Below are positions 1 through 6,514 of a stretch of 18,845 bases of DNA, one piece after another (within the stretch, counting starts at the first letter, position 1; the number at the start of each line of letters is the position of its first letter). The notes below the pieces were generated by a model. The model was not told the origin of the DNA, did no database searches, and saw only the letters and a list, made by a program, of their open reading frames with translations. The position numbers and the translations under genes were made by a program. The DNA is from an uncultured Alphaproteobacteria bacterium (GTDB taxonomy: Bacteria > Pseudomonadota > Alphaproteobacteria > Caulobacterales > Caulobacteraceae): positions 1 through 18,845 of the forward strand of contig CAIZKE010000077.1 in the NCBI GenBank assembly GCA_903933475.1, in the 5' to 3' direction.

Positions 1-305
1 GCGATCACGGACAGGGCGATGGGCACTGGCGCGAGGAAGAGATAGCCGTGCCGCCGACCGAACCGTCCACGGGTCCGGTCCGAGAGCGAGCCGATGACCG
101 GATCCGCAAATCCGTCGAAGAAGAGGCTGGCGGAGACGGCGAGACCTGCGAGAACCGCGTTCAGGCCGAGAATCTGGTTGTAGTACAGCATGGCGTAAGA
201 GCCGACCGTGGCCAGCACGATCGAGTCCCCCACGGATCCGACGCCGAAGAAAAACTTGGTGCGCAGGGGCAGCTGCTCGGCAGAGCCGGCCTGGGCGCTG
301 GACAT
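1..305 (-). CDS. GPH-family (MFS_2) sugar:cation symporter, N-terminal part only
   Basis: The gene runs off the left edge of the window, leaving 101 codons from the N-terminus. Translation from the ATG at 305 begins MSSAQAGSAEQLPLRTKFFF and continues with a glycine-rich GVGSVGDS stretch, a hydrophobic helix containing YAMLYYNQ, a second helix ending in DGFADPVIG, and the cytoplasmic loop SDRTRGRFGRRHGYLF. The DP-xxG-xxSDR-T-GR-GRR pattern is typical of the loop between helices 2 and 3 in glycoside-pentoside-hexuronide:cation symporters, which import sugars or glycosides across the inner membrane. The start is supported by AGGGAG about eight bases upstream. The substrate cannot be told from this fragment. 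It is divergent from the next gene. Confidence 0.8.
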   Translation of the reverse strand, partial: MSSAQAGSAEQLPLRTKFFFGVGSVGDSIVLATVGSYAMLYYNQILGLNAVLAGLAVSASLFFDGFADPVIGSLSDRTRGRFGRRHGYLFLAPVPIALSVI

Positions 306-517
306 GAAATCACTCCCTGGAAATGGACCGCGCCCCGGTGCATCGCCGGAGCGTCGGTAAAGCTCGAAATCGTTACTGGCAGCGGAAACAAGAGCGGCCC
401 GTAAGCATCCAACGGGCAGAACGCCGCAAGGTCAACCTTGGGGACGGCGCGCTTTCCCCGACCAAGGGTGGGGTCTAGGATGGCTTTCGGATTCTACACC
501 GCCCGGAAGGACCCTTG

Positions 518-940
518 ATGACCCAGACCGCGCCCTTCGCCGTCGACGGCCCCCTGGCCCCTCCCCTCGCCCGCCTCCTCACCTATTGGGAGGGCCTGAG
601 GCGCGGTCAGGCCGAGATCCCGTTCTGGGATGACCTCTCCGAGATCAAGATCGAGGCCTCGGGGGCGGAGACCTTCATCCTCGACGTCTTCAGCCGGCCG
701 GAGCGCTTCCGCGTCAATGACCTGGAGATCGCCGCCGTCGACCGGGAGCGCCTGCTCGGCCTCTTCCTCGACGATGTCGACCTGCCCGAGGTCTTCGCCC
801 TGCTGCGCGCCCAAGCCAGTGCCACGACGGAACTGATGCGCCCGACCCTGCACAGGGTGGGTGGCCTGCAGCGGCTGCTCTTGCCCGCCTGGGGCGAGGG
901 CGAGGTGCGAATGCTGGTGGGCGGCCTGGCGAAGGGCTAG
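518..940 (+). CDS. Small PAS_5-like domain protein
   Basis: This 140-residue protein has the pattern LLTYWEGLRRGQAEIPFWDDL followed by FILDVFSRPERFRVNDLE, which resembles the opening of the alphaproteobacterial PAS_5 family (YW..LR.G...P, then a short strand and RFR). The usual C-terminal PAS half is only loosely recognisable, and no ligand residue can be assigned. No membrane segment or signal peptide is seen. I chose the ATG at 518 over the TTG at 515 because GGAAGG ends seven bases before it. Its TAG stop shares the four bases CTAG with the stop of the convergent pfkB gene. The role is unknown; such proteins are generally assumed to be sensory or regulatory. Confidence 0.6.
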   Translation: MTQTAPFAVDGPLAPPLARLLTYWEGLRRGQAEIPFWDDLSEIKIEASGAETFILDVFSRPERFRVNDLEIAAVDRERLLGLFLDDVDLPEVFALLRAQASATTELMRPTLHRVGGLQRLLLPAWGEGEVRMLVGGLAKG

Positions 941-1902
941 GCCCCCGTCAGGATCTCGATCCGGACGCGGGGGCGAAGCCGGCGGATATCGGTGCTGCGG
1001 GCCATGCCCGATCCGGGGGACATCAGGGTCGCAGAGGCGGCGGCCACGGCGGTGGCAAGGGCCGCTTCGGGCCGCGACCCCCGCGCCAACTCCCAGGCCA
1101 ATCCGGCCATGAAGCTGTCCCCCGCCCCGACGGTGGAGACCGGCGTGATCGGCAGGGCGGGCGCGTAACCGGCGAAGTTCGCGCTCACGAGCAGGGCCCC
1201 CTCCCGGCCGAGGCTGAGCGCCACCCACTCGGCACGGCCCGCAGCGACGAGGCCTCGAGCTGCGGCCAGCTGGGAGTCCTGGTCGGGCAGGTCTCGGCCC
1301 AGGTAGGCCCCCAGTTCCCGGAGGTTGGGCTTCACGAGCCAGACGCCAGCCTCCAGTCCCGCCTGGAGTCCCTCTCCCGAGGCGTCCAGGGCCAGACGGA
1401 CCCCGCTTCGACGGACCCGGGAGGCCAGCCGGGTCAATCGCTTCGGATCGAGGCCGCCGGGGAGGCTCCCGCTGACCACCAGCACATCGGGGCGGGGCTG
1501 GAGCGCATCAAGGGCGCGCTCGACCGCGCGGAACTCGGCGGCTCCGAGCCTGGGTCCGGGCAGGACAAACCGGAACTCGGCACCACGCGATCGGTCAAGG
1601 ACCGTGAAGCTTTGGCGGGTTTCCCCCTGGATCGGGATGACGACGGCATCCAGGCCTTCTGCCGCGAGGCGGGCCTGGAGCGACTGGCCCGCGGGACCGC
1701 CCAGCGGCAGGACGCAGGACGCCCTGCCTCCCAGTCGCCGGATCACACGAGCGACGTTGACCCCGCCGCCGCCGGCGTCCTGGCGCGGCGCATCGCAGCG
1801 GAGCTTGTTCTCTGGCTCGACGACATCCACACCCGTCTGGATGTCGAGGGCGGGATTGAGGGTCAGGGTCGCAAGGACGGGTTCCAGCCTTGATTGCACC
1901 AT
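937..1902 (-). CDS. pfkB: 6-phosphofructokinase II (PfkB-type ribokinase family sugar kinase)
   Basis: The enzyme phosphorylates a phosphosugar with ATP, most likely fructose 6-phosphate to fructose 1,6-bisphosphate, in the cytoplasm. The 321-residue protein aligns by eye with E. coli Pfk-2 along its length: TLTLNPALD near the N-terminus, NKLRC.AP, the substrate-binding GGGGVNVAR (residues 44-52), VSGSLPGG (143-150), LVKPN (189-193) and STVGAGDS (256-263), with catalytic Asp262. Tagatose-6-phosphate or 1-phosphofructokinase activity is an alternative, but the KLRC.AP segment favours the Pfk-2 branch. GGGAG lies about nine bases before the ATG. It lies 69 bases downstream of the host-attachment-like gene on the same strand, with no obvious terminator between, so it may belong to the FixK-box operon. 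Confidence 0.88.
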   Translation of the reverse strand: MVQSRLEPVLATLTLNPALDIQTGVDVVEPENKLRCDAPRQDAGGGGVNVARVIRRLGGRASCVLPLGGPAGQSLQARLAAEGLDAVVIPIQGETRQSFTVLDRSRGAEFRFVLPGPRLGAAEFRAVERALDALQPRPDVLVVSGSLPGGLDPKRLTRLASRVRRSGVRLALDASGEGLQAGLEAGVWLVKPNLRELGAYLGRDLPDQDSQLAAARGLVAAGRAEWVALSLGREGALLVSANFAGYAPALPITPVSTVGAGDSFMAGLAWELARGSRPEAALATAVAAASATLMSPGSGMARSTDIRRLRPRVRIEILTGA

Positions 1903-1971
1903 GCTTCGGCTCCCGGGTGAGGTCCGGTAACTGATGCGCGCGATCGGCCGATTCCCGCCAGCCGGAAGCCG

Positions 1972-2406
1972 TCAGAGAAGGCCCGGTGCGTGCAGCCAGG
2001 CCTTGATGTCGTGGTTGGACACCTTCAACAGGTCCTTCGGGATCTCGGCCTGGATCCGTCCGCGGGTCGCCGCGGAAAGCTTTTCGCGAATGGCCCTGAG
2101 CAGGCGCGGGGGTGCCGCCAGGACCAGCCGCTCGAACTCGCCATCCCGCGCCTGCCGGTTCAGAAGGTCGGCCAGTTCCTTGGCGAAGGCCTCCCGTCGG
2201 CGCTCGGCGAGACCCTGCTGGCCGGTGCCGTGGCGCATGGAATTGTCGCTCTCGAAGGAAACCCCCGGAGGCCCTTGGTGGTGGCGCACACTCGGGGGCT
2301 TCATCTCACCCAGGGTGATCGGGTCGGCATGATCCTGGGCGCGTTCGATCCAGCGGGCACCGCCGCCAGCTGCGACCAGGATGCGGGTGCGTGCAGATGC
2401 CGTCAT
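1972..2406 (-). CDS. Host-attachment / baeRF-like protein
   Basis: This 144-residue protein matches the family annotated as 'protein required for attachment to host cells', related to bacterial archaeo-eukaryotic release factor (baeRF) domains. The N-terminus has a short strand TRILVAAGGGARW. The diagnostic C-terminal half contains FAKELADLLNRQARDGEFER, LVLAAPPRLLRAIREKLS and the conserved EIPKDLLK. No catalytic residues are established for the group, and the attachment function came from one plant-associated system, so the name should not be read literally here. AAGGAG lies eight bases before the ATG. The start overlaps the stop of the upstream lipoprotein gene (ATGA), implying coupled translation, and a FixK-type box precedes the pair. 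Confidence 0.78.
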   Translation of the reverse strand: MTASARTRILVAAGGGARWIERAQDHADPITLGEMKPPSVRHHQGPPGVSFESDNSMRHGTGQQGLAERRREAFAKELADLLNRQARDGEFERLVLAAPPRLLRAIREKLSAATRGRIQAEIPKDLLKVSNHDIKAWLHAPGLL

Positions 2407-2603
2407 TTCGCTGTCTCCTTGTGTGCCGTAGGCCCCTGCGGGAGCCCCGGTCCCGAATGCGTCGCGGTCTCACCCGGAGGTGAGACATTTGGCGGCAGGG
2501 AGCGACCGCAGGCCGCGAGACTCGCCAGCAGGATGGCGGCGGCGGTCAGGCTGGCCGGGCAGCGATACCGGGACTGGCGGGGATGGGGATAGGCATGGAG
2601 CAT
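2403..2603 (-). CDS. Small predicted lipoprotein
   Basis: The product is 66 residues. It has a basic N-region (MLHAYPHPRQSRYR), a hydrophobic segment (about residues 19-31) and a lipobox Leu-Ala-Ala-Cys with the lipidated cysteine at residue 32. The remaining ~34 residues are rich in Pro, Gly and Thr and probably unstructured. No family is recognised. The gene is supported by a strong AGGAGG eight bases before the ATG, by the four-base ATGA overlap with the downstream host-attachment-like gene, and by a FixK-type box centred about 60 bases upstream. The N-region before the hydrophobic stretch is longer than usual for a lipoprotein signal. The function is unknown; it may be a small envelope protein made under low oxygen. 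Confidence 0.65.
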   Translation of the reverse strand: MLHAYPHPRQSRYRCPASLTAAAILLASLAACGRSLPPNVSPPGETATHSGPGLPQGPTAHKETAK

Positions 2604-2656
2604 GGCGGACGCCTCCTGACGCCGGACTACCCTCCCCCGGGTCCCGGCACTCCGCC

Positions 2657-2670
2657 TTGATCTGCCGCAA
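2657..2670 (-). promoter_or_regulatory. FixK/FNR-type box upstream of the lipoprotein operon
   Basis: TTGATCTGCCGCAA fits the FNR/FixK dyad (TTGAT-N4-ATCAA) with one relaxed half (CGCAA), a half-site form also known from alphaproteobacterial FixK sites. The centre is at 2663.5. If it acts at the usual -41.5 position on the minus strand, transcription would start near 2622, about 19 bases before the lipoprotein ATG and just upstream of its AGGAGG. That geometry supports function. Confidence 0.65.
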
Positions 2671-2689
2671 GTTGAACCGGCGAGGCGGC

Positions 2690-3013
2690 TCAGGGCAGGG
2701 GCAGGCTGTCGAGCCAGGCGGCGATGTCGGCCACATCCGCCTCACCCATGCGCAGGGGCGGCATGTTGAAGTGGCCGGTCTCGTCGATTTCCGTCAGGCG
2801 GGTCTGGAGACTGTGTGCCCGGTAGCGTGCGGCCAGGGTCGCAAAGGCTGGCGGCCTTCCCGGCTCTGCTTCGCCGGTCATGGCGTGGCAGGAGGCGCAA
2901 CGGGCTTCGGCGATCAGCTGCCCGCGCGAGGCGGAGGCTCCGGAAGACTCCGTGGCAGTGGCGCAGCCGGAGGCGAGGACGCCCAGGGCGGCGAGAGCAA
3001 GGAATCTCAGCAT
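2690..3013 (-). CDS. Small class I c-type cytochrome, probably membrane-anchored
   Basis: The 107-residue protein has one heme c motif, CASCH (Cys39, Cys42, His43), and a likely sixth ligand methionine in HFNMPPL (Met84), with Met89 as an alternative, ahead of the final helix VADIAAWLDSL. The N-terminus is an export signal ending LASGC, so Cys17 may be lipidated; plain signal peptidase cleavage is the alternative. It should carry electrons in the periplasm. The gene starts three bases after the stop of the beta-CASP nuclease gene, so the two are cotranscribed. GGGAG precedes the ATG. The pairing with a nuclease is odd, and the upstream FixK box at 4709 suggests a low-oxygen role. Confidence 0.88.
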   Translation of the reverse strand: MLRFLALAALGVLASGCATATESSGASASRGQLIAEARCASCHAMTGEAEPGRPPAFATLAARYRAHSLQTRLTEIDETGHFNMPPLRMGEADVADIAAWLDSLPLP

Positions 3014-3016
3014 GGT

Positions 3017-4609
3017 TCAGGTCTCCCGGGCGCTGGCGAGGAGTCCGCCGATGCGCTGGATCAAGACGTCTCTGGCCTCGGGAGACAGACCCTCGAGGCG
3101 TTCATTGAGGTCGAGTATCAACTGCGCCCGCGCATTATGCCAGTCCGGCGAGGCGGCGGTGCCCGGAGGAATCCGGGGTGCCGGCGCGGGCTGGGCGACG
3201 GCCAGGGCCGGGGTCAGTCGGTAGGCCTGGTCCACCTGGGGAATGACGATCCGGTCCTTGTCGAAGCCGGCCTCGGCCAGCCGCAGAGCCAGGGCGTCGA
3301 GGGCCGGCGGCTCGCCGTGGTCGAGGAAGATCGATCCGCGGACAGGGCCTCGGGCCTGGGCCCATTCCACAAGGCCCGCCGCGTCGGCGTGGCCGGAATA
3401 GACCTCGATGGACCGGATCCGGGCCCGGACGCCGAAGTCCTCGCCCTGGATCCTCACCCGGCGGGTGCCGTCGACCAGCAGCCGCCCGAGGGTCCCGACG
3501 GCCTGGTAGCCGGTGATCAGGACCGTCGCCTCGCGGTTCCAGAGCAGACGCTTGAGATGGCGCCGGACGCGGCCAGCGTCGCACATGCCGCTCGCCGCCA
3601 TGATGATGTGCCAGCCGCGAAGCTTTTCAAGGCGATCGCTGTCGGCAGGATCAGGCGTGAACTTCAGTCGTCCCTCGCCATTGAGTGAGGTGAAGGGGTT
3701 GACCCCCGTCGCCCGGTTCCAGCCCCTCTGCCGGAAGACCTCGGTCACCTCGGAGGCCATGGGCGAGTCGAGGAAGATGTCGGCCTCTGGCGCCTGGCCG
3801 TCGTCCATGATGGTCATGATGTCCGCCAGGAGTTCCTGGGAGCGCTCGACGGCAAAGGCGGGGATCAGAAGGGGGCCACCCGCCTCGAAAGCGCCCTGGA
3901 GTTCCGAGGCCAGAAGGGCCCGGCGGGCCTCCGGGGTCACCCTCTCGCGCTCTCGGTTGCCGTAGGTGGACTCCAGGATCAGGTGATCGACGCCGGAGGG
4001 TCCTTCCGGGTCCGGCATGTAGTCGCGCCCGCCGGGACCGAGGTCTCCTGAGAACAGCAGCCTGGCGACACCCTCCCCGGTCTCGGCGCGAACCTCTACG
4101 GAGCCGCCGCCAAGGATGTGCCCTGCTTCCCACCAGACCGCCTCCAGCCCAGGTGCCACCTTGATGACGTCTCCCAGGCGAATTTTCCGGAACTGGTCCA
4201 GGGTCCGGCGGGCATCGGCCTCGGTGTAGATGGGCTCGACAGGATCCCGGCCACGCCTCTGGTTACGGCGGTTCAGGTACCGGACCTCGCTTTCCTGGAT
4301 ACCCCCGGCATCCGCCAGCATGATCCGGCACAGGTCCCGGGAACTCGTGGTGGTGTAGATCGGGCCCGAGAACCCGGCCTTCATCAGCTTGGGCAGGAGC
4401 CCCGAGTGATCGATATGCGCATGGGTGAGAAGGACGGCGTCCAGGGTCCGGGCGTCAAAGGGGAAGGGCTCGTAGTTCAGGGCCTTGAGCGTCTTTGAGC
4501 CCTGGAACATCCCGCAGTCCACCAGGACCCTGTAGCCTGGGCCCGAGAGCTCGGAACAGGACCCTGTCACGCAACCCGCAGCGCCATGGAAGACCAGATC
4601 GAGCGCCAT
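3017..4609 (-). CDS. Beta-CASP metallo-beta-lactamase-fold RNA nuclease (CPSF/YSH1-like)
   Basis: The 530-residue enzyme is predicted to cut or trim RNA in the cytoplasm using two zinc ions. Visible motifs are GAAGCVTGSC (9-18), HAHIDH (His63, His65, Asp67, His68), EAGHILGGGS (His164), FSGDLG (Asp189), the beta-CASP acidic motif LESTYGNRE (Glu213), MAASGMCDAGR (338-347), YSGHADAAGL (His407) and LDHGE (His431). The C-terminal ~60 residues form a predicted helical tail. I moved the start from 4648 to the ATG at 4609 because AAGGAGG lies ten bases upstream of it and the family begins right there. It is divergent from fixK, with a perfect FixK/FNR box between them. Family members are annotated as RNA-processing exonucleases; the substrate here is unknown. 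Confidence 0.9.
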   Translation of the reverse strand: MALDLVFHGAAGCVTGSCSELSGPGYRVLVDCGMFQGSKTLKALNYEPFPFDARTLDAVLLTHAHIDHSGLLPKLMKAGFSGPIYTTTSSRDLCRIMLADAGGIQESEVRYLNRRNQRRGRDPVEPIYTEADARRTLDQFRKIRLGDVIKVAPGLEAVWWEAGHILGGGSVEVRAETGEGVARLLFSGDLGPGGRDYMPDPEGPSGVDHLILESTYGNRERERVTPEARRALLASELQGAFEAGGPLLIPAFAVERSQELLADIMTIMDDGQAPEADIFLDSPMASEVTEVFRQRGWNRATGVNPFTSLNGEGRLKFTPDPADSDRLEKLRGWHIIMAASGMCDAGRVRRHLKRLLWNREATVLITGYQAVGTLGRLLVDGTRRVRIQGEDFGVRARIRSIEVYSGHADAAGLVEWAQARGPVRGSIFLDHGEPPALDALALRLAEAGFDKDRIVIPQVDQAYRLTPALAVAQPAPAPRIPPGTAASPDWHNARAQLILDLNERLEGLSPEARDVLIQRIGGLLASARET

Positions 4610-4708
4610 GATGTTTGGGTCCTCCTTGTTCGCCATGGCGAAGGCCAAAAAGCGAGAGTCAGCGGCAGAGCCTGGCCCGGTTCATCGCCTCCGCCCGTCA
4701 TCTGCGCC

Positions 4709-4722
4709 TTGATGCGGATCAA
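4709..4722. promoter_or_regulatory. Perfect FixK/FNR box in the divergent nuclease-fixK promoter region
   Basis: TTGATGCGGATCAA is an exact TTGAT-N4-ATCAA dyad. It lies in the 257-base gap between the nuclease start (4609, minus) and fixK (4867, plus). From its centre at 4715.5, a -41.5 geometry would put a minus-strand transcript start near 4674 (65-base leader) or a plus-strand start near 4757 (110-base leader). It could therefore serve the nuclease-cytochrome operon, fixK autoregulation, or both. Confidence 0.8.
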
Positions 4723-4778
4723 GGCTGCCGTAACGCAGAGCAGGCAAGAGACCCGGCTGCGGGCCCTCCCTTGACCGA

Positions 4779-4798
4779 TAGGTACTTCCCCGTAGGGG
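4779..4798. promoter_or_regulatory. Possible FixJ or other activator site upstream of fixK
   Basis: The stretch TAGGTACTTCCCCGTAGGGG contains GTA-type half-sites and a CCCC-GTA-GGGG mini-dyad, 68 bases before the fixK ATG. FixJ sites in rhizobial fixK promoters contain GTA repeats and a C-rich core, so this is a candidate for the site that makes fixK respond to FixLJ. The likeness is from memory and not exact. Confidence 0.25.
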
Positions 4799-4866
4799 GC
4801 CGCCCCGGATAGTCGCAGGACCGCCCTGAGCCTAGCTTTCAGCCCTGTCCCCGAAGGAGCGGCTCC

Positions 4867-5535
4867 ATGGCTCTCGCCCACGACTACACGGATGTCCAAT
4901 ACCTGCCGGCCCCGCCCAAGGCCGCCGATACGGCGACCGGCCTGTTCCGCCTCAGCGTCAGCATGACCTTCGCCAAGGACGAGGAGATCTACGGCCAGGA
5001 CGAAGATGCGGACCTGATCTACCGGGTCCTCGACGGGGCGGTTCGCACGACGCGGGTCATGGCTGACGGCCGCCGCCAGATCGGCGACTTCTACCTGGCC
5101 GGTGACATCTTCGGCCTGGAGGCGGGCCCGGCTCACCGGTTCGCTGCCGAGGCGGTCCGCGACAGCGTCATCCTGGTCATCAAGGCCTCGACCCTTCGAT
5201 CCTCCGGCGGGGACGTGGGTCGATTAGGCTGGGAAGCCACCCGGCGCGAACTCGAGAGGGCCCAGGAACACGTGATCATGCTGGGCCGGAAGACCGCCTG
5301 CGAGCGCGTCGCCAGCTTCCTCAAGGACCTTTCCGACAAGTCCGGGGACCTGCGGGTCGTGGACCTGCCCATGGGGCGCCAGGACATCGCCGATTATCTG
5401 GGACTGACGATCGAGACCGTCTCGCGTATGCTCTCTCAACTCCAGGCGAGCCGTATCGTGTCCTTCTGCGCCATACGGCAGTTCCGGATTGTGAATCCGG
5501 CCGGCCTGGCGCGGTTGGCGAACCAGACCCTTTAG
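4867..5535 (+). CDS. fixK: FixK-type CRP/FNR transcriptional regulator
   Basis: The 222-residue protein has a cyclic-nucleotide-binding-like beta roll (about 25-110), a dimerisation helix (about 122-148) and a C-terminal winged helix-turn-helix with MGRQDIADYLGLTIETVSRMLSQL (169-192). Recognition-helix residues Glu183, Ser186 and Arg187 are those that read TTGAT half-sites in FNR. The N-terminus lacks the cysteine cluster that holds the FNR iron-sulfur cluster; the only cysteines are Cys145 and Cys201. It should therefore not sense oxygen itself but relay FixLJ, hence FixK. AAGGAG lies seven bases before the ATG. Three matching boxes occur in this window, one in its own upstream region. Confidence 0.87.
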   Translation: MALAHDYTDVQYLPAPPKAADTATGLFRLSVSMTFAKDEEIYGQDEDADLIYRVLDGAVRTTRVMADGRRQIGDFYLAGDIFGLEAGPAHRFAAEAVRDSVILVIKASTLRSSGGDVGRLGWEATRRELERAQEHVIMLGRKTACERVASFLKDLSDKSGDLRVVDLPMGRQDIADYLGLTIETVSRMLSQLQASRIVSFCAIRQFRIVNPAGLARLANQTL

Positions 5536-5547
5536 CGGTGCCCGCTC

Positions 5548-5568
5548 ACCGGCCAGGGTCTGGCCGGT
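5548..5568. repeat. Intercistronic hairpin between fixK and the usp gene
   Basis: ACCGGCCAG and CTGGCCGGT form a perfect nine-base-pair stem with a GGT loop, 13 bases after the fixK stop and 23 bases before the next ATG. No U-run follows, so it is a weak terminator at best. It may stabilise the fixK transcript or attenuate read-through into the stress protein gene. Confidence 0.5.
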
Positions 5569-5590
5569 CCGGGCCAATGGAGACGACGAC

Positions 5591-6415
5591 ATGAGCTTCA
5601 AGTCCCTTCTCGTGCATGCCCAACCCGGGGAATCCTCGCGCCTGCGGACCGAGGCCGCCGCCGCCCTTGCGATCCGCCTGGACGCCCTGTTGATCGGGCT
5701 CGGTGCCGAGTCGATCCCGCCCATCGCCACCAGCGATCCCTATGGCTTCGGGACCGGCCAATGGACGCCGCTGCTCTACGAACAGCAGACCCGCAACCTC
5801 GAGGCGGCAAAATCAGCTTTTGAAACGCAGGCCAAAGGCGCGCGGACCGAATGGCGGTCGGTTGGCGACCTGCCCACGCCAGCCATGGCCCGGGTGGCCC
5901 GGGCGGTGGACCTGGTCGTGACGGGCGGACCGGCCGGGACCGGCGACATCTACAGTAAGGTCAGCACGCCCGAGCTGCTCATCAGCTCGGGGCGTCCCAT
6001 GCTGGTGGTACCGCCCCATGGTGGCCGGCTGGAAACGCGCCGGGTCATGGTGGCCTGGAAGGACACGCGCGAGGCGCGCAGGGCCGTGTCCGACGCCCTG
6101 TCCTTCATGCACATGGCCGACGAGATCCTGATCGTCGCCCTGGGCACCCGCGAAGACCAGGACGCCCTGACGGCCCAGGCCAATGACGTCGCAGGCATGA
6201 TTGCCCGCCACAGCATGGCCAAGCCCCGCACTCACGTGGCCGTATCGGCCGGCGATCATGTCCAGTCGGACCTCCTGGCCCGGGCCGACCTGATGGATGC
6301 CGACCTGATCGTGTCAGGTGCCTATGGCCACAGCCGCGCCTATGAGTGGGTGCTCGGTGGGGTCACCCGGCATCTGCTGCACGCCTGCGAGCGCTTCGTC
6401 TTCCTCAGCCACTAG
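5591..6415 (+). CDS. Universal stress protein with two Usp domains
   Basis: The 274-residue protein holds two tandem Usp folds. The first (about 1-145) opens with FKSLLVHAQPG and ends with a degenerate segment SSGRPMLVVPP. The second (about 150-274) opens RRVMVAWKDTREARRAV and ends DADLIVSGAYGHSRAYEWVLGGVTRHLL, which carries the G-x2-G-x9-G-[ST] nucleotide-binding pattern (Gly-Ala-Tyr-Gly...Gly-Gly-Val-Thr). Only the second half looks competent to bind ATP. GGAG lies eight bases before the ATG. It lies 55 bases downstream of fixK on the same strand and probably shares its transcript. Usp proteins often support survival under respiratory arrest; the molecular action is unknown. Confidence 0.87.
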   Translation: MSFKSLLVHAQPGESSRLRTEAAAALAIRLDALLIGLGAESIPPIATSDPYGFGTGQWTPLLYEQQTRNLEAAKSAFETQAKGARTEWRSVGDLPTPAMARVARAVDLVVTGGPAGTGDIYSKVSTPELLISSGRPMLVVPPHGGRLETRRVMVAWKDTREARRAVSDALSFMHMADEILIVALGTREDQDALTAQANDVAGMIARHSMAKPRTHVAVSAGDHVQSDLLARADLMDADLIVSGAYGHSRAYEWVLGGVTRHLLHACERFVFLSH

Positions 6416-6440
6416 TTCCTGTTCCGAAGGGTGGGGCCCG

Positions 6441-6458
6441 GCCTTCCGGCCGGAAGGC
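6441..6458. terminator. Palindrome after the usp gene, possible terminator
   Basis: GCCTTCCGGCCGGAAGGC is a perfect 18-base palindrome 25 bases after the usp stop and 56 bases before the fixL ATG. There is no U-tract, so intrinsic termination is not assured. It separates the fixK-usp and fixLJ transcription units. Confidence 0.4.
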
Positions 6459-6514
6459 GCAGGAAGCCGGGCGTTGCATTCCCTCCGGTCTTCCGGCGGG
6501 CTAGGACTCCACGC

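Noticed and set aside
357..376. Possible LacI-type operator (GTAA...TTAC) before the symporter gene
   Set aside because: Only the outer four bases of each arm are symmetric and no regulator gene is in view; it may be chance.
427..440. Inverted repeat CAAGGT-CA-ACCTTG in the symporter/PAS intergenic gap
   Set aside because: The arms are only six bases and no nearby promoter elements are convincing, so no function is assigned.
3051..3064. FixK-like match ATGCGCTGGATCAA upstream of the cytochrome c gene
   Set aside because: It has one mismatch in the relaxed half-site, lies inside the nuclease coding region, and would place the transcript start almost on the cytochrome ATG. Cotranscription with the nuclease explains the gene better.
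2480..3688. Open frame of 402 codons on the plus strand
   Set aside because: It is antisense to the lipoprotein, cytochrome and nuclease genes, which have clear heme, lipobox and zinc motifs; it has no ribosome-binding site or domain.
4610..4648. Upstream ATG giving the nuclease 13 more residues
   Set aside because: The strong AAGGAGG lies within this extension, right before the ATG at 4609 where the conserved family sequence begins.
6431..6514. Upstream start giving FixL a 28-residue extension
   Set aside because: The extension overlaps the 18-base palindrome after usp and is Arg/Pro/Gly-rich; the ATG at 6515 leads directly into the membrane-anchor region.
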